Positions 21,540 to 32,108 of a stretch of 64,000 bases of DNA are shown piece by piece. The translations under genes and the position numbers were made by a program. This DNA is from Erinaceus europaeus (lineage: Eukaryota; Chordata; Mammalia; Eulipotyphla; Erinaceidae), in NCBI RefSeq assembly GCF_950295315.1, contig NC_080168.1:62147838-62211837 (forward strand). The letters are read 5' to 3'. The notes beneath the pieces were generated by a model, which was given only the letters and a program-made list of their open reading frames with translations, did no database searches and was not told the origin of the DNA. Numbering within the stretch: position 1 is the stretch's first letter; every line of letters begins with the position of its first letter.

Positions 21540-22320
21540 ACTTATAATTTTCATTAACTGAGGAGTTAATGGTTTGCAATATTGTCTTGAACACATAGGC
21601 ACAGTCTCTCATCTCCCTTTGATTGGTATCTAGAAGACACAACAGGAGCCCTATATCCTGTCCCTCTCCCTCCTTACCCAGAGTTCTCTGCTTTGGTACA
21701 GTGCATACTCCATCCAGGTCTCACCTTACGTCTTCCCTTACTGTTCTTTAGCCTTGAGTTCCACCTATAAGTGAGATCTTTCAGTATTGGTCTTTTCTCT
21801 TTCTGGCTTGTCTCACTCAACATGCCTTTGAGTTCTGGCCACAATATTGTAAAGCAGATGGCCTCATCGTTTTTGACAGCTGCATGGTACTCCATTGTGT
21901 ATATGTACAACTTTCTTAGCCACTCATCTGCTGTTGGATATCTGGGTTGCTTCCTAGTTTGGGCTAGTACAGACTGTACTGCTATGAACACAACTGTGCA
22001 CAGGTCTTTGAGGATAGGTGTCTTTGTTTTCCCTGGGTATATCACCAAGAGAGAGGTTGCTGAGTCATAAGGCAGGTCCATTTTTAGAGTTCTGATGAAT
22101 CTCTAAACAGTTTCCATAGAAACTAAACCAATTTACAATCTCACCAGCCATGTAGGAAGAGTCCCTTCCCCCCCACACAGACTCTCCAACAGTTAGTGTT
22201 TCTGCATTTTCTAATGTGTGATATTCTCACAGGAGTGAAGTGGTATCTCATTGTGGTTTTTACTTGCTTTTCCCTGATCATCAGTGACTTTGAGCATTTT
22301 TTTTTCATCTGTCTGTTATG
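21540..22320 (-). repeat. L1 3' end: ORF2 C-terminus plus 3'UTR
   Basis: The minus-strand translation at 22081-21674 shows L1 ORF2 C-terminal motifs 'YPTADEWLRKLYIYTMEYHA', then 'NDEAICF', 'ELKGMLSETSQKEK' and 'RLKNSKGRR', followed by a 3'UTR. The part above 22081 continues ORF2 in other frames (decayed). The 5' side is truncated. Confidence 0.9.
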
Positions 22321-22970
22321 AAAACTTTTTATAGTTTTAGGAACTAGGGGAGGCTTTGTGTCCTTAATAAGAGTGGCTTGTTTCCAGGTGTAAATCATGA
22401 GAAGTGGGTGACATTGGAAAGAGCTGGGCCATACGCTTTGAATTAGCCCCCAAAGTTAGCATAGTTTCTGCATCTCCTTTTTTAAATATATTTTCTCCTG
22501 TGTAATTAAATCTTATGAATGGGATTTCATTTGTCTTTTTAATAAACCACCTCAAGCTCTTTTAAATAGAAGGCAGAGAATGAATTAATCAAAGTTCAAG
22601 GGGAAGAAAAGAATCTTAGCACTTAGCTAAAAACCTGAGTTTTCCTAGGTGTGATCATAAAATAATTTAAGATGATAGCATGGGGAAAACTCTGATTTAT
22701 TTTTGTTCAACTGCATATGAATCTATCTATCTCAAATTTAAATGTTTTTTGTTTGTTTGTGTATTTGTTTGCTTTGTAAGAAACTACAGTAATCCCCAAA
22801 GAGTGTTGGCTGTTGGCACTGGCACAGCAATCCTTCTTAAAAGACAAGACAATGCCAAGACTCTCGTTCAAGCCAGCCTTCTAATAAAAACACTGAGGCA
22901 GGATAGCTAGGTGGGTGGAGCGTGAAGGATTGTGTTAAGTATATCAAATAAAATTTTTGTGAAAAACCGG
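22321..22970. other. Unassigned sequence
   Basis: AT-rich; no feature recognised. Confidence 0.5.
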
Positions 22971-22974
22971 CAGT

Positions 22975-23120
22975 GGGTATGAGGGGGAGATAGCATCATG
23001 ATTATGCAAACACATTGTCATGTCTGAGGCTCTGAGGTCCCAAGTTCAATCCCCTGCACCACCATAAGCCAGAGCTGAGTAGTGCTCTGATAAAAACAAA
23101 CAAACAAACAAACAAAAAAC
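22975..23120 (+). repeat. SINE, type 3 (tRNA-derived, short)
   Basis: A box in 'gatagcatcatgattatgcaaac', B box 'aagttcaatcccctgcaccacc', then 'agccagagctgagtagtgctctga' and an (aaac)n tail. Confidence 0.85.
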
Positions 23121-23138
23121 AGCAGTAAAAGTCACTTG

Positions 23139-23345
23139 TAGGGGCCAGGCTGTGTTGCACCTGGTTAAGCATAGACATTACAATGCACAAGGACCTGGTT
23201 TCAAGCCTCTGCAGGGAAGAAGCTTTATGAGTGGGGAACAGGTGTCTCAGTCTCTCTCCCTCTCTATCTTTCCCTCCTCTCTCAATTTCTCTGTCTCATA
23301 TAATAAATAATAAATAAACAAATACATACATATAAAGAGAAAGGA
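23139..23345 (+). repeat. SINE, type 1
   Basis: 'ggggccaggctgtgttgcacctggttaagc' head; body shortened ('cctctgcagggaagaagc'). Confidence 0.85.
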
Positions 23346-23389
23346 GAAAATAGAATAACACTGATTTAAAAAAAAAAGTCACTTGCTTC

Positions 23390-23438
23390 TTGTAGTTGCT
23401 TCTCCGCTGGACGTGGGCATTGGCAGGTGGACCTATTT
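23390..23438 (-). repeat. Family A retroposon, 50-bp fragment
   Basis: 'cttgtagttgcttctccgctggacgtgggcattggcaggtgg' matches the family core. Confidence 0.6.
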
Positions 23439-24140
23439 AAACAACCTTAAGGGAAAGTTTACGTAACTGGATAAAGATGGCATGGAGATGTATATGGTAT
23501 GATGTAGTAGAAATGTTCTGTTCTAAGAAAAAGAAAGAAGCTAGCTCTAATAATCTGTGAGTCTGTACTATCTTTGTAAGAAAGAAATAGAAATTTATAT
23601 TTTAGAAAGAATAAAAACTTTTTTCTAAAAGGAAAAAAAGTCCTTGCATGCCCCCTAAAAGAATCTCATCTTCACCTCCTCATCTCATCCACAAATTCCC
23701 ACCAGTGCAAGGCAGCCACTAGTAGTTCCAGGCTCATCTCATGAACAGCCTGTTTTAAGATTTCTCCAGAAAACAGATAAAAGGGATTTGATTTGCAAGC
23801 CTAGAAGAAAAACCAAATAGCTCCATTCGGCAAATACACTTTTTCACACCTGTGTAATATTCCCATGCTAATGTCGGTCACTCAGGGCATGGGGAGAAGT
23901 TTCAAGAAACCAAACAATCCCTAACTCCTATGGTAAGCCACCATCCAGGCAGGCTAGCTACTGTTCCTCACTACTGTTCCTTGTTTGGCCGGTTTCCCTC
24001 TGAAGAAGGAGGAGGAGATGATAACAGAGGTAAAGTTGCACACCACACTTAGCACCAAAGTTCTGTGCTCCCTCCCTTCACCCCTACCAATGATAACCAT
24101 CATAATTCTCTCAAAGCCTTAGAAAAGGGCTAGATATATT
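23439..24140. other. Unassigned sequence
   Basis: No recognised repeat or exon. Confidence 0.5.
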
Positions 24141-24149
24141 TTCATACCT

Positions 24150-24612
24150 TTACAGGACTGTGTTTCAGTTCTCCATATTTCACATATAAGCACAACTATC
24201 CAATACTTGGGCGTTTAGGTTGCTTCCATATTTTGGCTACTTTGGATAATATAACTATGAACATAGACGTGTATATGTCCCTTGAAATTAGTGTTTGTGT
24301 GTTCTTTGGATATATTCCTAGAAGTGGCATTGCTGGATCATAAGGCATTTCATTTTGATTTGTTTGAGGACTCTGTACGATTTCCCAGAGGGGTTACACC
24401 ACTTTGCTTTCCCACCAACAGTGTTAGCAGTTTCTTTCTCTCCACATTGTCACCCAAAACTTGTTGTTTCCTGTTTTGTGGATGTAGGCCACGATCACAG
24501 GTGTAAGATGACATCTCATTATGGTTTTAATTTGCATTTCGCTAATGGTAAGGGAAGTGGAGAATTTCTTCATGTGTCTCCGGGCCACATATCTTTTCTT
24601 CAGTTATTTTTT
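24150..24612 (-). repeat. Old L1 ORF2 3' fragment
   Basis: The complement of 'attgctggatcataagg', 'cccaccaacagtgttagcag' and 'gatgacatctcattatggttttaatttgcatttc' is the characteristic end of ancient mammalian L1 ORF2. Frame is broken. Confidence 0.8.
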
Positions 24613-24624
24613 TAACAATTATAC

Positions 24625-24836
24625 TTTTTTGTTTTATTTTCTTATCTTATTTATTATTGAACAGAGACAGAAAAATTGGACAGGGATGGGGAGATAGAGA
24701 GGGAGACAGAGACACCTGCAGCCCTGCTTCACCACTTATGAAGCTTTCCCCCTGCAGATGGGGACTTGGGGCTTGAGCCCTGGTCCTTGTGCACTATAAT
24801 GTGAGCACGCAACCAGGGTCACCACTGCCCGACTCC
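24625..24836 (-). repeat. SINE, type 1
   Basis: 'ttatttattattgaacagagacag...cacctgcagccctgcttcacc...cactgcccgactccc'. Confidence 0.88.
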
Positions 24837-24907
24837 CTCTCTTCCACTTTTTATTGGTTATTTTGCTATTGTTGAGCTATACAATTTCTTTGTTGTTGTT
24901 GTTTTTC

Positions 24908-25108
24908 TTTATGGAGCGAATTAATGATTTACAGCTGACAGTAAAATACAGTAATTGGTACGTACGTAACATTTCTCAGTTTTCCACATAACACTGTAGC
25001 CCCCCACCTAGGTTCCTCTCCAACATCATGGTCCAGGACCTGAACACTCCCCTCTCTCACACACACGCCGTCTCAGCATCCTTTACTTTGGCACAGTACA
25101 TCACTGTA
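24908..25108 (-). repeat. L1 3'UTR fragment
   Basis: 'aattaatgatttacagctgacagtaaaatacag...catttctcagttttccacataac' is the reverse of the L1 end at 19640-19740. Confidence 0.75.
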
Positions 25109-25111
25109 CTT

Positions 25112-25338
25112 CTTTTTTTTTTCCCTTTTTTGCCTCCAGGTTTACCGCTGGGGCTTAGTACCTGCACTACAAATCCACTGCTCCTACGGCCATTTTTGTT
25201 GTTGTTGCTGTTGCTGGATAGGACAGAGAGAAACTGAGAGAGATGGGGAAGATAGGAAGATAGATACCTGCAGACCTGCTAAACCCGCTTGCGAAGTGAC
25301 ACCCAACTGGATCCTTGTACCAGTCTCTGTGCTTTGCA
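25112..25338 (-). repeat. SINE, type 2, long form, head missing
   Basis: Starts with the long-form module 'tgcctccaggtttaccgctggggc', ends 'gtaccagtctctgtgctttgca', then abuts a plus-strand SINE. Confidence 0.82.
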
Positions 25339-25540
25339 TGGTGGCACACCTGGTTAAGTGCACATATTATAGTGCACAAGGACCCAGGTTTGAGCCCCTG
25401 GTCCCCAGCTGCATGGGAAAAACTTCACAAGTGGTGAAGCAGTACTGCAGGTGTCTCTCTCCCTCTCTATCTCCCCCTCCCTTCTCAGTTTCTGGCTATA
25501 TCTATTCAATAAATAAGTAAAGATAATAAAAAATTAATTT
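25339..25540 (+). repeat. SINE, type 1
   Basis: 'tggtggcacacctggttaagtgc', tail 'ttcaataaataagtaaagataat'. Inverted neighbour of the previous SINE. Confidence 0.9.
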
Positions 25541-25684
25541 TAAGATTTTATTTATTTATTTATGAGAAACATACGAGAGAGAAAGAACCAGGCATCACCC
25601 TGGTACATATACTGCCGGGAATTGAACTCAGGACCTCATGCTTGAGAGTCCAATGCTTTATCCACTGCACCACCTCCCAGACCA
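25541..25684 (-). repeat. tRNA-derived SINE, 'type 5'
   Basis: 'agattttatttatttatttatgagaaacat', 'gccgggaattgaactcaggac' (B box complement), 'ctttatccactgcaccacctcccagacc' head. A distinct SINE family from types 1 and 2. Confidence 0.75.
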
Positions 25685-25707
25685 CTATAAAAAAAATTTT
25701 TTAAAGA

Positions 25708-25932
25708 AAGAAAAGGGATAGGCCATGCAGTGGCACACGTGATTAAGTGCACACATTACACTGCACAAAGACTTGGTTCAAGCCCCTGATCTCCATCTGC
25801 AGAAGGAAAGTTTCACAAGTGGTGAAGCAGGGCTGCAGGTGTCTTTCTGTCTCTCTCCCTCTCTCAATTTCTCTGTCTTTATCCAGTCATAAATAAGTAA
25901 ATAAATATTTTTTAAAATTTAAAGATTAAAAT
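25708..25932 (+). repeat. SINE, type 1
   Basis: 'ggccatgcagtggcacacgtgattaag' head, 'ccagtcataaataagtaaataaat' tail. Confidence 0.88.
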
Positions 25933-26505
25933 GAAAAAGGGAGGAAGAAACCATTTTTTCAAAGCTACACCTACTGGCTTGACTCTTCAGCTTTATGTCT
26001 ACCATTGATACTCAGCTCTGGGGAACAAAATCATTTTGGGGGGTCACCTGGTCTCACACAAGCAGATTAGAGTTAGAACCATCAACCAACCACCCCTGGC
26101 AGAGACCTCACTTTCCTGTGCAAGGAAGCACTTTAGGTTAATCTTCCAAGATGCATTAAGACCTGCTATGGAAACTTGGCTGGGATTTTGTTTATGTCTC
26201 TCCTTGTGAATTTTCGCCCTGAGGCTCCATGAGAGCTCTAAACGGAAAGAGTAAGAAGGAATTCTGCAATGAAGACTCTCCTGTTGTTTCCTGTGTGGTA
26301 ATTTTCACAGAGACCACCAGGATCATTCATTCCTGTCTGACAGACAGAAGAGCAGTGCCAGAATTAGCATCCAAGGGAGCACATTTCACAACCTGAGCCA
26401 AGTACATAGGTGGTGGTGCCCAAGCTCAACGCTGCCTTGAGTATGAAGTTGTAAAAGCACTTCCGTGTCACAGGAGTTCCTTTAGTTATAGTGTTGAATC
26501 TGCTT
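25933..26505. other. Unassigned sequence
   Basis: No recognised repeat or exon. Confidence 0.5.
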
Positions 26506-26507
26506 TT

Positions 26508-26792
26508 CTTTCTTTTTTTAAATTTATTCTCGTTTGTTGCCCTTGCTGGGTTTTTTTTTTTTTTTATCATTGTTATGGTTATTATTGTCATCATTGTTGG
26601 ATAGGACAGAGAGAAATGGAGAGAGGAGGGGAAGACAGAGAGGGAGAAAGAAAGATAGACATCTGCAGACCTGTCTGTGAAGCGACCCCCCTGCAGGTGG
26701 GGGGCCAGGGGCCCGAACCGGGATCCCTATGCCAGTCCTTGTGCTTTGCGGCGCCATGTGCACATAACCCGCTGCGCTACCACCCGACTCCC
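26508..26792 (-). repeat. SINE, type 2
   Basis: 'ctcgtttgttgcccttgctggg' through 'aacccgctgcgctaccacccgactccc'. Confidence 0.9.
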
Positions 26793-26992
26793 TGAATCTG
26801 CTTTTCAAGTGGTCGTGTTTCTGCTTCTTTTTAGTTTTGTCAACAGCAGTGCTGCACTGCTCTCGGTTAACTTTTTCAGGTAGAAGATAAGAAGAGAGGG
26901 AGAGTTTCCCTCACTGATGCCTGAAACCTCACATGTGATGCTGGTCTTTAGCTGGTTTGTTTGGAGTTATGAAATGTTTTCAGTCCTGAAAC

Positions 26993-27186
26993 CTTTTTTT
27001 TTTTTAATTGGATAGAGACAGCCAGAAATCAAAAAGGAAGCAGGTTACAGAGAAGGAGAGAGACACCTGCAGCCCTGAGAGACTCCTGAAGCTTTCCCCA
27101 TACAAATGAAGATGGGGCCTTGAACTCAGGTCCTTAAGCATGGTAAAATGCTTCCTCAACCAGGTGCAACATGGCCCACCCAGCCC
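26993..27186 (-). repeat. SINE, type 1, diverged
   Basis: 'attggatagagacagccagaaatc...cacctgcagccctgag...gcccacccagcccc'. Confidence 0.78.
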
Positions 27187-27611
27187 CAGTCCAGGAATTC
27201 TTTAAGTGCTCTATTTGCAACTTGAGCCAATTGTCACTTGTCTTTTTGTATGACCACCAAAATTCCGAATGATAGGCATGATTTAGGTTTGATACCTGAG
27301 TCCAAAAGGAATAGTACAGAAATGTGACTTCCTTTCTTATAAGTGTGAGGCCCTGTGTTTGATCTCCAGCATCACATGGGAGTATCAAAGGAACTCCATG
27401 GGTGGTGGAGCACCCTCTGTGGTGCTTCTCCCTGTCTCTCCAAGGACATAGAATAAAAACTGGGCCAAGGATGCCACTCAGGGATCTCATGTGTGCCTGG
27501 GAATCTTGGTTCATCCTTTGGTACCACATTGAAAACTAATAGGAAGTAACAGTGCCAAGAACGTTGTCTGCTGTTGTATTAGTCAGGGGTTCTATAGAGA
27601 AATAGAACCAG

Positions 27612-27742
27612 AGGTGGGGTAGATAGCATAATGATTATGCAAACAGTGTTGTGCCTGAAGCTCCAAAGTCCCAGATTCAATCCCCTGCACCACCATAAAC
27701 ATAAACTAGAGCTGATCGGTACTCTAAAAAAAAAAAAAAAAC
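27612..27742 (+). repeat. SINE, type 3, with target-site duplication
   Basis: 'ggtggggtagatagcataatgattatgcaaac', 'agattcaatcccctgcaccaccataaac', A tail. Flanked by tagaaccag at 27603-27611 and 27743-27751. Confidence 0.88.
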
Positions 27743-27756
27743 TAGAACCAGTGTGT

Positions 27757-27783
27757 GTATATATATATATATATATACTATAT
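27757..27783 (+). repeat. (TA)n/(TG)n microsatellite
   Basis: 'gtgtgtgtatatatatatat'; a second (TA)n lies at 27885-27905 inside the next SINE. Confidence 0.85.
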
Positions 27784-27846
27784 CTTATATGACATGCAAT
27801 GATGTCATATATTCCATGTTTTCTGTTAAAATACAAGCATTAACAT

Positions 27847-28110
27847 GGGGCTGGGTGGTAGCTCACTGAGCAGAGTGCATGGGATATATATATATATATA
27901 TATATGGGAGGACCAGAATTAAAATCCCCAGACCCCACCTGCACAGGGTAAGCTTCACAAGTAGTGGAGTAGTGCTGCAGGTATCTCTCCTTTCTTCCTT
28001 TCTGTTTCTCTTTCCCTCTCACAGCCTCTCACCTGTATACAAAAAAAAAAAAAAAAAAAAAGGCCACTGTGAGTGATAAAGACACTAGCCCCAATGATAG
28101 CCCTGATGGA
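27847..28110 (+). repeat. SINE, type 1-like, with internal (TA)n and A24 run
   Basis: Head 'ggggctgggtggtagctcactgag', an internal (ta)n, body 'cccacctgcacagggtaagc', a long A run at about 28040-28061 and a terminal module 'ggccactgtgagtgataaag'. Confidence 0.8.
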
Positions 28111-28214
28111 AAAAAATCTTCATTTTTGAAAGACATGATCTAAGTATGTGGCTAAGTTGACAATATTTTAGAAGTCCATAGAGCAAGCTGATAGGTGTGA
28201 TAGGTGTGAAGCTG

Positions 28215-29060
28215 AGGCTATTTATTTATGTATTTTTCACCACTCTCATCACCAAATATGTGTCCCCACCCCCCCATAACCACTATAGTCCTCCCAGTCT
28301 TAGAAATAGACTTTTTGTTCACATTTGTATACTCAATTCTCTATATTCCGAATATGAGTGAAACCATTCTATAATTGTCCTTCACCTTCTGTGGGGTTTT
28401 TTTTTTAATATTTATTTATTTTCCCTTTTTGTTGCCCTGGTTGTTTTTCATTGTTGCTGTAGTTGTTGTCGTTGTTAGATAGGACAGACAGAAATGGAGA
28501 GAGATGGGGAAGACAGAGAGGGGGAGAGAAAGACACCTGCAGACCTGCTTCACCGCCTGTGAAGCGACTCCCCTGCAGGTGGGGAGCCGGGGGATCGAAC
28601 CGGGATCCTTATGCCAGTCCTTGTGCTTTGCGCCACGTGTGCTTAACTTGCTGCTTAACCTGCTGCGCTACCGCCCGACACCTGTCCTTCACCTTCTGAC
28701 TTGCTTTACTGAGTATCATCTACTCCAATTCCATACATTTTATCCCAGAGGATACAATATTGTCTTTTTGCTTGATGTTGTTGTTGTATAATACTCTGTT
28801 GAGTATATGGCCCATAACTTATTTTATCCAGTCATCTATGGAATGACACTTTGGTTATTTCCAGGTTTTTGCTATTGTGAATAAAGCCACTATAAACATG
28901 GGTTGGGGGGTGTGTGCAAATGTTCCTTTGAATCAGTGTTACATCTTTGGGGTATTTACCTACTAGTAGAATTGCTGGATTACAAGTCATTTCCATTTGT
29001 ATTTGTTTAAGTATTCTCCATACTGTTCTCCAGAGTGGTTGTACCAGTTTGCAGTGTACT
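28215..29060 (-). repeat. Old L1 ORF2 3' end, interrupted by a SINE
   Basis: Segments 28215-28391 and 28684-29060 join across the SINE at 28392-28683. The complement shows ancient L1 features ('ctattgtgaataaagccactataaacatggg', 'tgctggattacaagtcat', 'gttctccagagtggttgtaccagtttgca'). Confidence 0.8.
28392..28683 (-). repeat. SINE, type 2, young, with target-site duplication
   Basis: 15-bp duplication gtccttcaccttctg at 28377-28391 and 28684-28698. Near-consensus body, with a small duplication 'cttaacttgctgcttaacctgctgcg' in the head. Confidence 0.93.
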
Positions 29061-29319
29061 CCTTAAGAAAGATATTTTGTAGCACCAAGCCAAAGTTTGG
29101 CAGTAGTCAGATGTTAGCATACAACATTTGCATTCCTTAGAGTGAATATTGCTTGACATATATTTACTAAGTTGCTGTGGTTCTCTTGAAAAAAAAAAAA
29201 TGCAGCCATCTTCCCACCTGTCTTTTCACATAATCAGTGCAAGTCAAAACTAGAGATACTACTCTTGAGATACAATCAGCCTGAATTAGGAAACTGGAGC
29301 AGGTTTTTTTCTTTTTTTT

Positions 29320-29460
29320 CAGTCTTTTAATTTCTTTATTGGAGGATTAATGGTTTACAGTTGACAGTAAAGTACAATAATTTGTAAATACCTAACATTT
29401 CCCACTTTTCCAAGCCCCACTCTGCCATCATGTTCCAGGACCTGCACCCCCCCCCCAGGA
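29320..29460 (-). repeat. L1 3'UTR end
   Basis: 'ttctttattggaggattaatggtttacagttgacagtaaag...catgttccaggacctgcacccc'. Confidence 0.78.
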
Positions 29461-29479
29461 TTCCTTCTCCCTTAAAGTC

Positions 29480-29742
29480 TTGAGTAGAAAGGTATTTGAA
29501 GTTCTGTGAAATATACGAGATGACCTCAACAAAAACTGCTCGCACTGGAATTGGTGGATTGCACCAAAGTAAAGGACTTTGGGCTGGGGGTGTTATTCAG
29601 GTCCTGGAACATGATGATGAAGGAGGACATAGGTGGGGGTTACAGTGTTATGTGGGAAACTGAGATATGTGATACATGTACAAACTACTGTTGACTGTAA
29701 ACCATTAATCCCCCCATAAAGAAAAAATAAAAAAAAATAAAA
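29480..29742 (+). repeat. L1 3'UTR end
   Basis: 'gcaccaaagtaaaggactttggg...aggtcctggaacatgatg...ctactgttgactgtaaaccattaatccccccataaag' plus A tail. It is the mirror image of 29320-29460. Confidence 0.78.
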
Positions 29743-29843
29743 TCCTCAGGGGACAATGAGCCCAGGCTTAATAAACACCATCCCTGTTGCATCTTGATCA
29801 TTGTAAGCCCCGTGGTTGTTCACCTTCTTAAAAAAAAAATTGA

Positions 29844-30127
29844 GGGGAGTCGGGTGGTAGTGCAGTGGGATAAGCGCATGTGGTGCAAAGCGCAAGGACC
29901 AGCGTTAAGGATCCTGGTTCGAGCGCCTTTCTTCCTATGTGGAGGGGAGTCGCTTTACAGGCAGTGAAGCAGGTCTGCAGGTGTCTTTCTCTCCCCCTCT
30001 GTCTTCCCCTCCTCTCTCCATTTCTCTCTGTCCTATCCAACAATGATAACACCAATAACAACAATAATAGATACAACAATAAAAATCAACAAGGGCAACA
30101 GAAGGGAAAATAAATAAATATAAAAAA
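29844..30127 (+). repeat. SINE, type 2, short form
   Basis: 'ggggagtcgggtggtagtgcagtggg' head, 'caagggcaacagaagggaaaataaataaat' tail. Confidence 0.92.
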
Positions 30128-30320
30128 TTGTATTATCTTTATTTGATAGAGACAGCCAGATATAAAGAAGGAAGGGGAAGACAGAGAGGAAGAAAGACAA
30201 CTGCAGCCCTGCTTCACTATTTGTGAAACTTTCCCCTGCAGGTGGGGACCAGGGGCTTGAACCTGGATCCTTGTGCACTGTAACATATGCACTCAACCAC
30301 ATGCACCACCACCTGGCCCC
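30128..30320 (-). repeat. SINE, type 1
   Basis: 'tgtattatctttatttgatagagacagcc...caccacctggcccct'. Inverted against the preceding SINE. Confidence 0.9.
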
Positions 30321-30516
30321 TAGGCTTCTACAGAAGAGTCTGCTGCATTGCAGCTATGTGCACAAAAATGTGATATCAAAAGTCAGTACCATTACAAAGT
30401 TGCCACTGTTACAAATAACACATTTCAACTAGAGATGTTATCACTATATAAGGTAACCATGACATGTTATGTAAGTGGAATCAGATTCTTGATTTTATTT
30501 TTTTAAATATACATAA

Positions 30517-30695
30517 GGGGCTGATTGAGTGCACATATTACAATGTGCAAGGACCCAGGTTCAAGCCCCTGATCCTGCAGGGGTGAAGTTTTGCAAGTGG
30601 TGAAGCAGTGTTGCAGGTATCTCTCTCCCTCTCCATCGCCCCCTTCCTTCTCAATTTCTGGCTCTCTCTATCCAATAAATAAATTTTATATATAT
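30517..30695 (+). repeat. SINE, type 1, shortened head
   Basis: 'aggggctgattgagtgcacatattac'; the A-box region lacks about 20 bp. Confidence 0.82.
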
Positions 30696-30698
30696 ATT

Positions 30699-31012
30699 TG
30701 CCTCCAGGGTTATCATTGGGGTTTGGTCCCTGCACTACAAATACACTGCTTCAGTGGCCATTTTTTTCCCATTGTTGTTGCTGTTATTGTTGTCATTGTT
30801 GCTACTGGTGCTGTTGCTGTTGGATAGGACAGAGAGAAATTGAGAGAGAAGACAGAGTGGGAGAGAAAGACATCTGCAGACCTACTTCACAGTTTGTGAA
30901 GTGACCCCCATCCCGGCTGGTGGGGGAGCCAGAGGCTCAAACCGGGATCCTTGCGTTGGGTCCTTGCACTTAGCGCTATGTGCACTTAACCTGGTGTGCT
31001 ACCACCCGGCTC
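30699..31012 (-). repeat. SINE, type 2, long form
   Basis: 'tgcctccagggttatcattggggtttggtccctgcac...ggtgtgctaccacccggctc'. Confidence 0.9.
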
Positions 31013-31644
31013 AATAAATTCAATTGAATCAGCTTATGACATATAGGTCATAACTGCTAACAATCCCTCCACCCATCCTTGTTTTGCCTGTTTGCAAACC
31101 AATATATAAGACCCTTTCAACCCTGGAGGAGACAGCTGCTGCCCCATGTGACAAATCACTTAAGCTCCAGTGAATGTCTGCCTTTGCCCTCAGGAACAGT
31201 GGGTCCATCTTTTGTCACTCTTGGGGGATTCAGTGACACTCTGAAAGAACGTGACTTGTAACCTTCACTGGACCTTCCAAACTCTGCACAAAACTTCTTG
31301 ATAAAGAATTTGGTAAGGTCAATCTTGTCACAGATTGACAGGCTCTGAGAATATAGTCCCTGAGCATTTTCACACTTTTAAGTTGAGCTTACAGTGATTG
31401 CCTGATGGGGGGGGAGAGAGAAAGAGAGGAAAAAAAACCTGCAGGTTTCGCTGTCCTTATCATCCCTGGAACAAAACATAAGAGAATGAATTTGTGCTGA
31501 GTGGCTCTTGGATATACTACACCTGACTTTATTTTCTCCAAGATGTGTGTGTGGGAGACAACATAACAAGGTGTCTTGCTTTCACTTTTGACTCTGATGT
31601 CATCTAGTGGAGATCATATGTCTTTTGCTGTAGTGCCTTTTATT
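31013..31644. other. Unassigned sequence
   Basis: No recognised repeat; unique-looking, no exon signal found. Confidence 0.5.
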
Positions 31645-31928
31645 AAAGCTCATTAAGGGAGTCAGGCGGTAATGCAACAGGTTAAGCGCAGGTGGTGCAA
31701 AGTGCAAGGACCTGCATAAGGATCCCAGTTAGAGCCCCCACTACCCACCTGCAGGGGAGTCGCTTCACAGGTGGTGAAGTAGGTCTGCAGGTGTCTGTTG
31801 GGTAGTATGCTAGCTCCCCCTGGCTTCTGCTTAACCATATGCCTATATAGAGATTGATTTGTTCAAAGCTTTGGTCTATTTACATAAATCACTTTTACAT
31901 TTACATAAAGCACCACACTCCCTCCAGG

Positions 31929-31962
31929 GCATTGGTGGTTTAGTGGTAGAATTCTCACCTGC
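31929..31962 (+). other. tRNA-Gly 5'-half sequence inside LTR U3
   Basis: 34 bases match the 5' half of mammalian tRNA-Gly (GCC/CCC type) from the first base to the anticodon region with two differences (C to T in the D arm, G to A in the anticodon stem). It includes the Pol III A box (tggtttagtgg). No B box or 3' half follows, so it is not a tRNA gene. Confidence 0.85.
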
Positions 31963-32074
31963 TCCACCTCCTCTCCTTGTCACACCCTGATCCTCTCCTT
32001 GTCACACCCTGATCTTCCACCAGTCACTTTTTGCTCCACCCTCTCTATGTCACATCCTGTTTCCACCCTACTTG

Positions 32075-32108
32075 GAGAGTATAAAAACAGCTGCTCTTCT
32101 GATTAAAG
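32075..32108 (+). promoter_or_regulatory. LTR core promoter and poly(A) signal
   Basis: TATAAAA (about 32080-32086) in 'gagagtataaaaacagctg', with ATTAAA about 20 bases downstream; the order matches a U3/R boundary. Whether it is active is unknown. Confidence 0.6.

Noticed and set aside
31929..31962. Functional tRNA-Gly gene
   Set aside because: The 3' half, B box and terminator are missing and the sequence sits inside an LTR.
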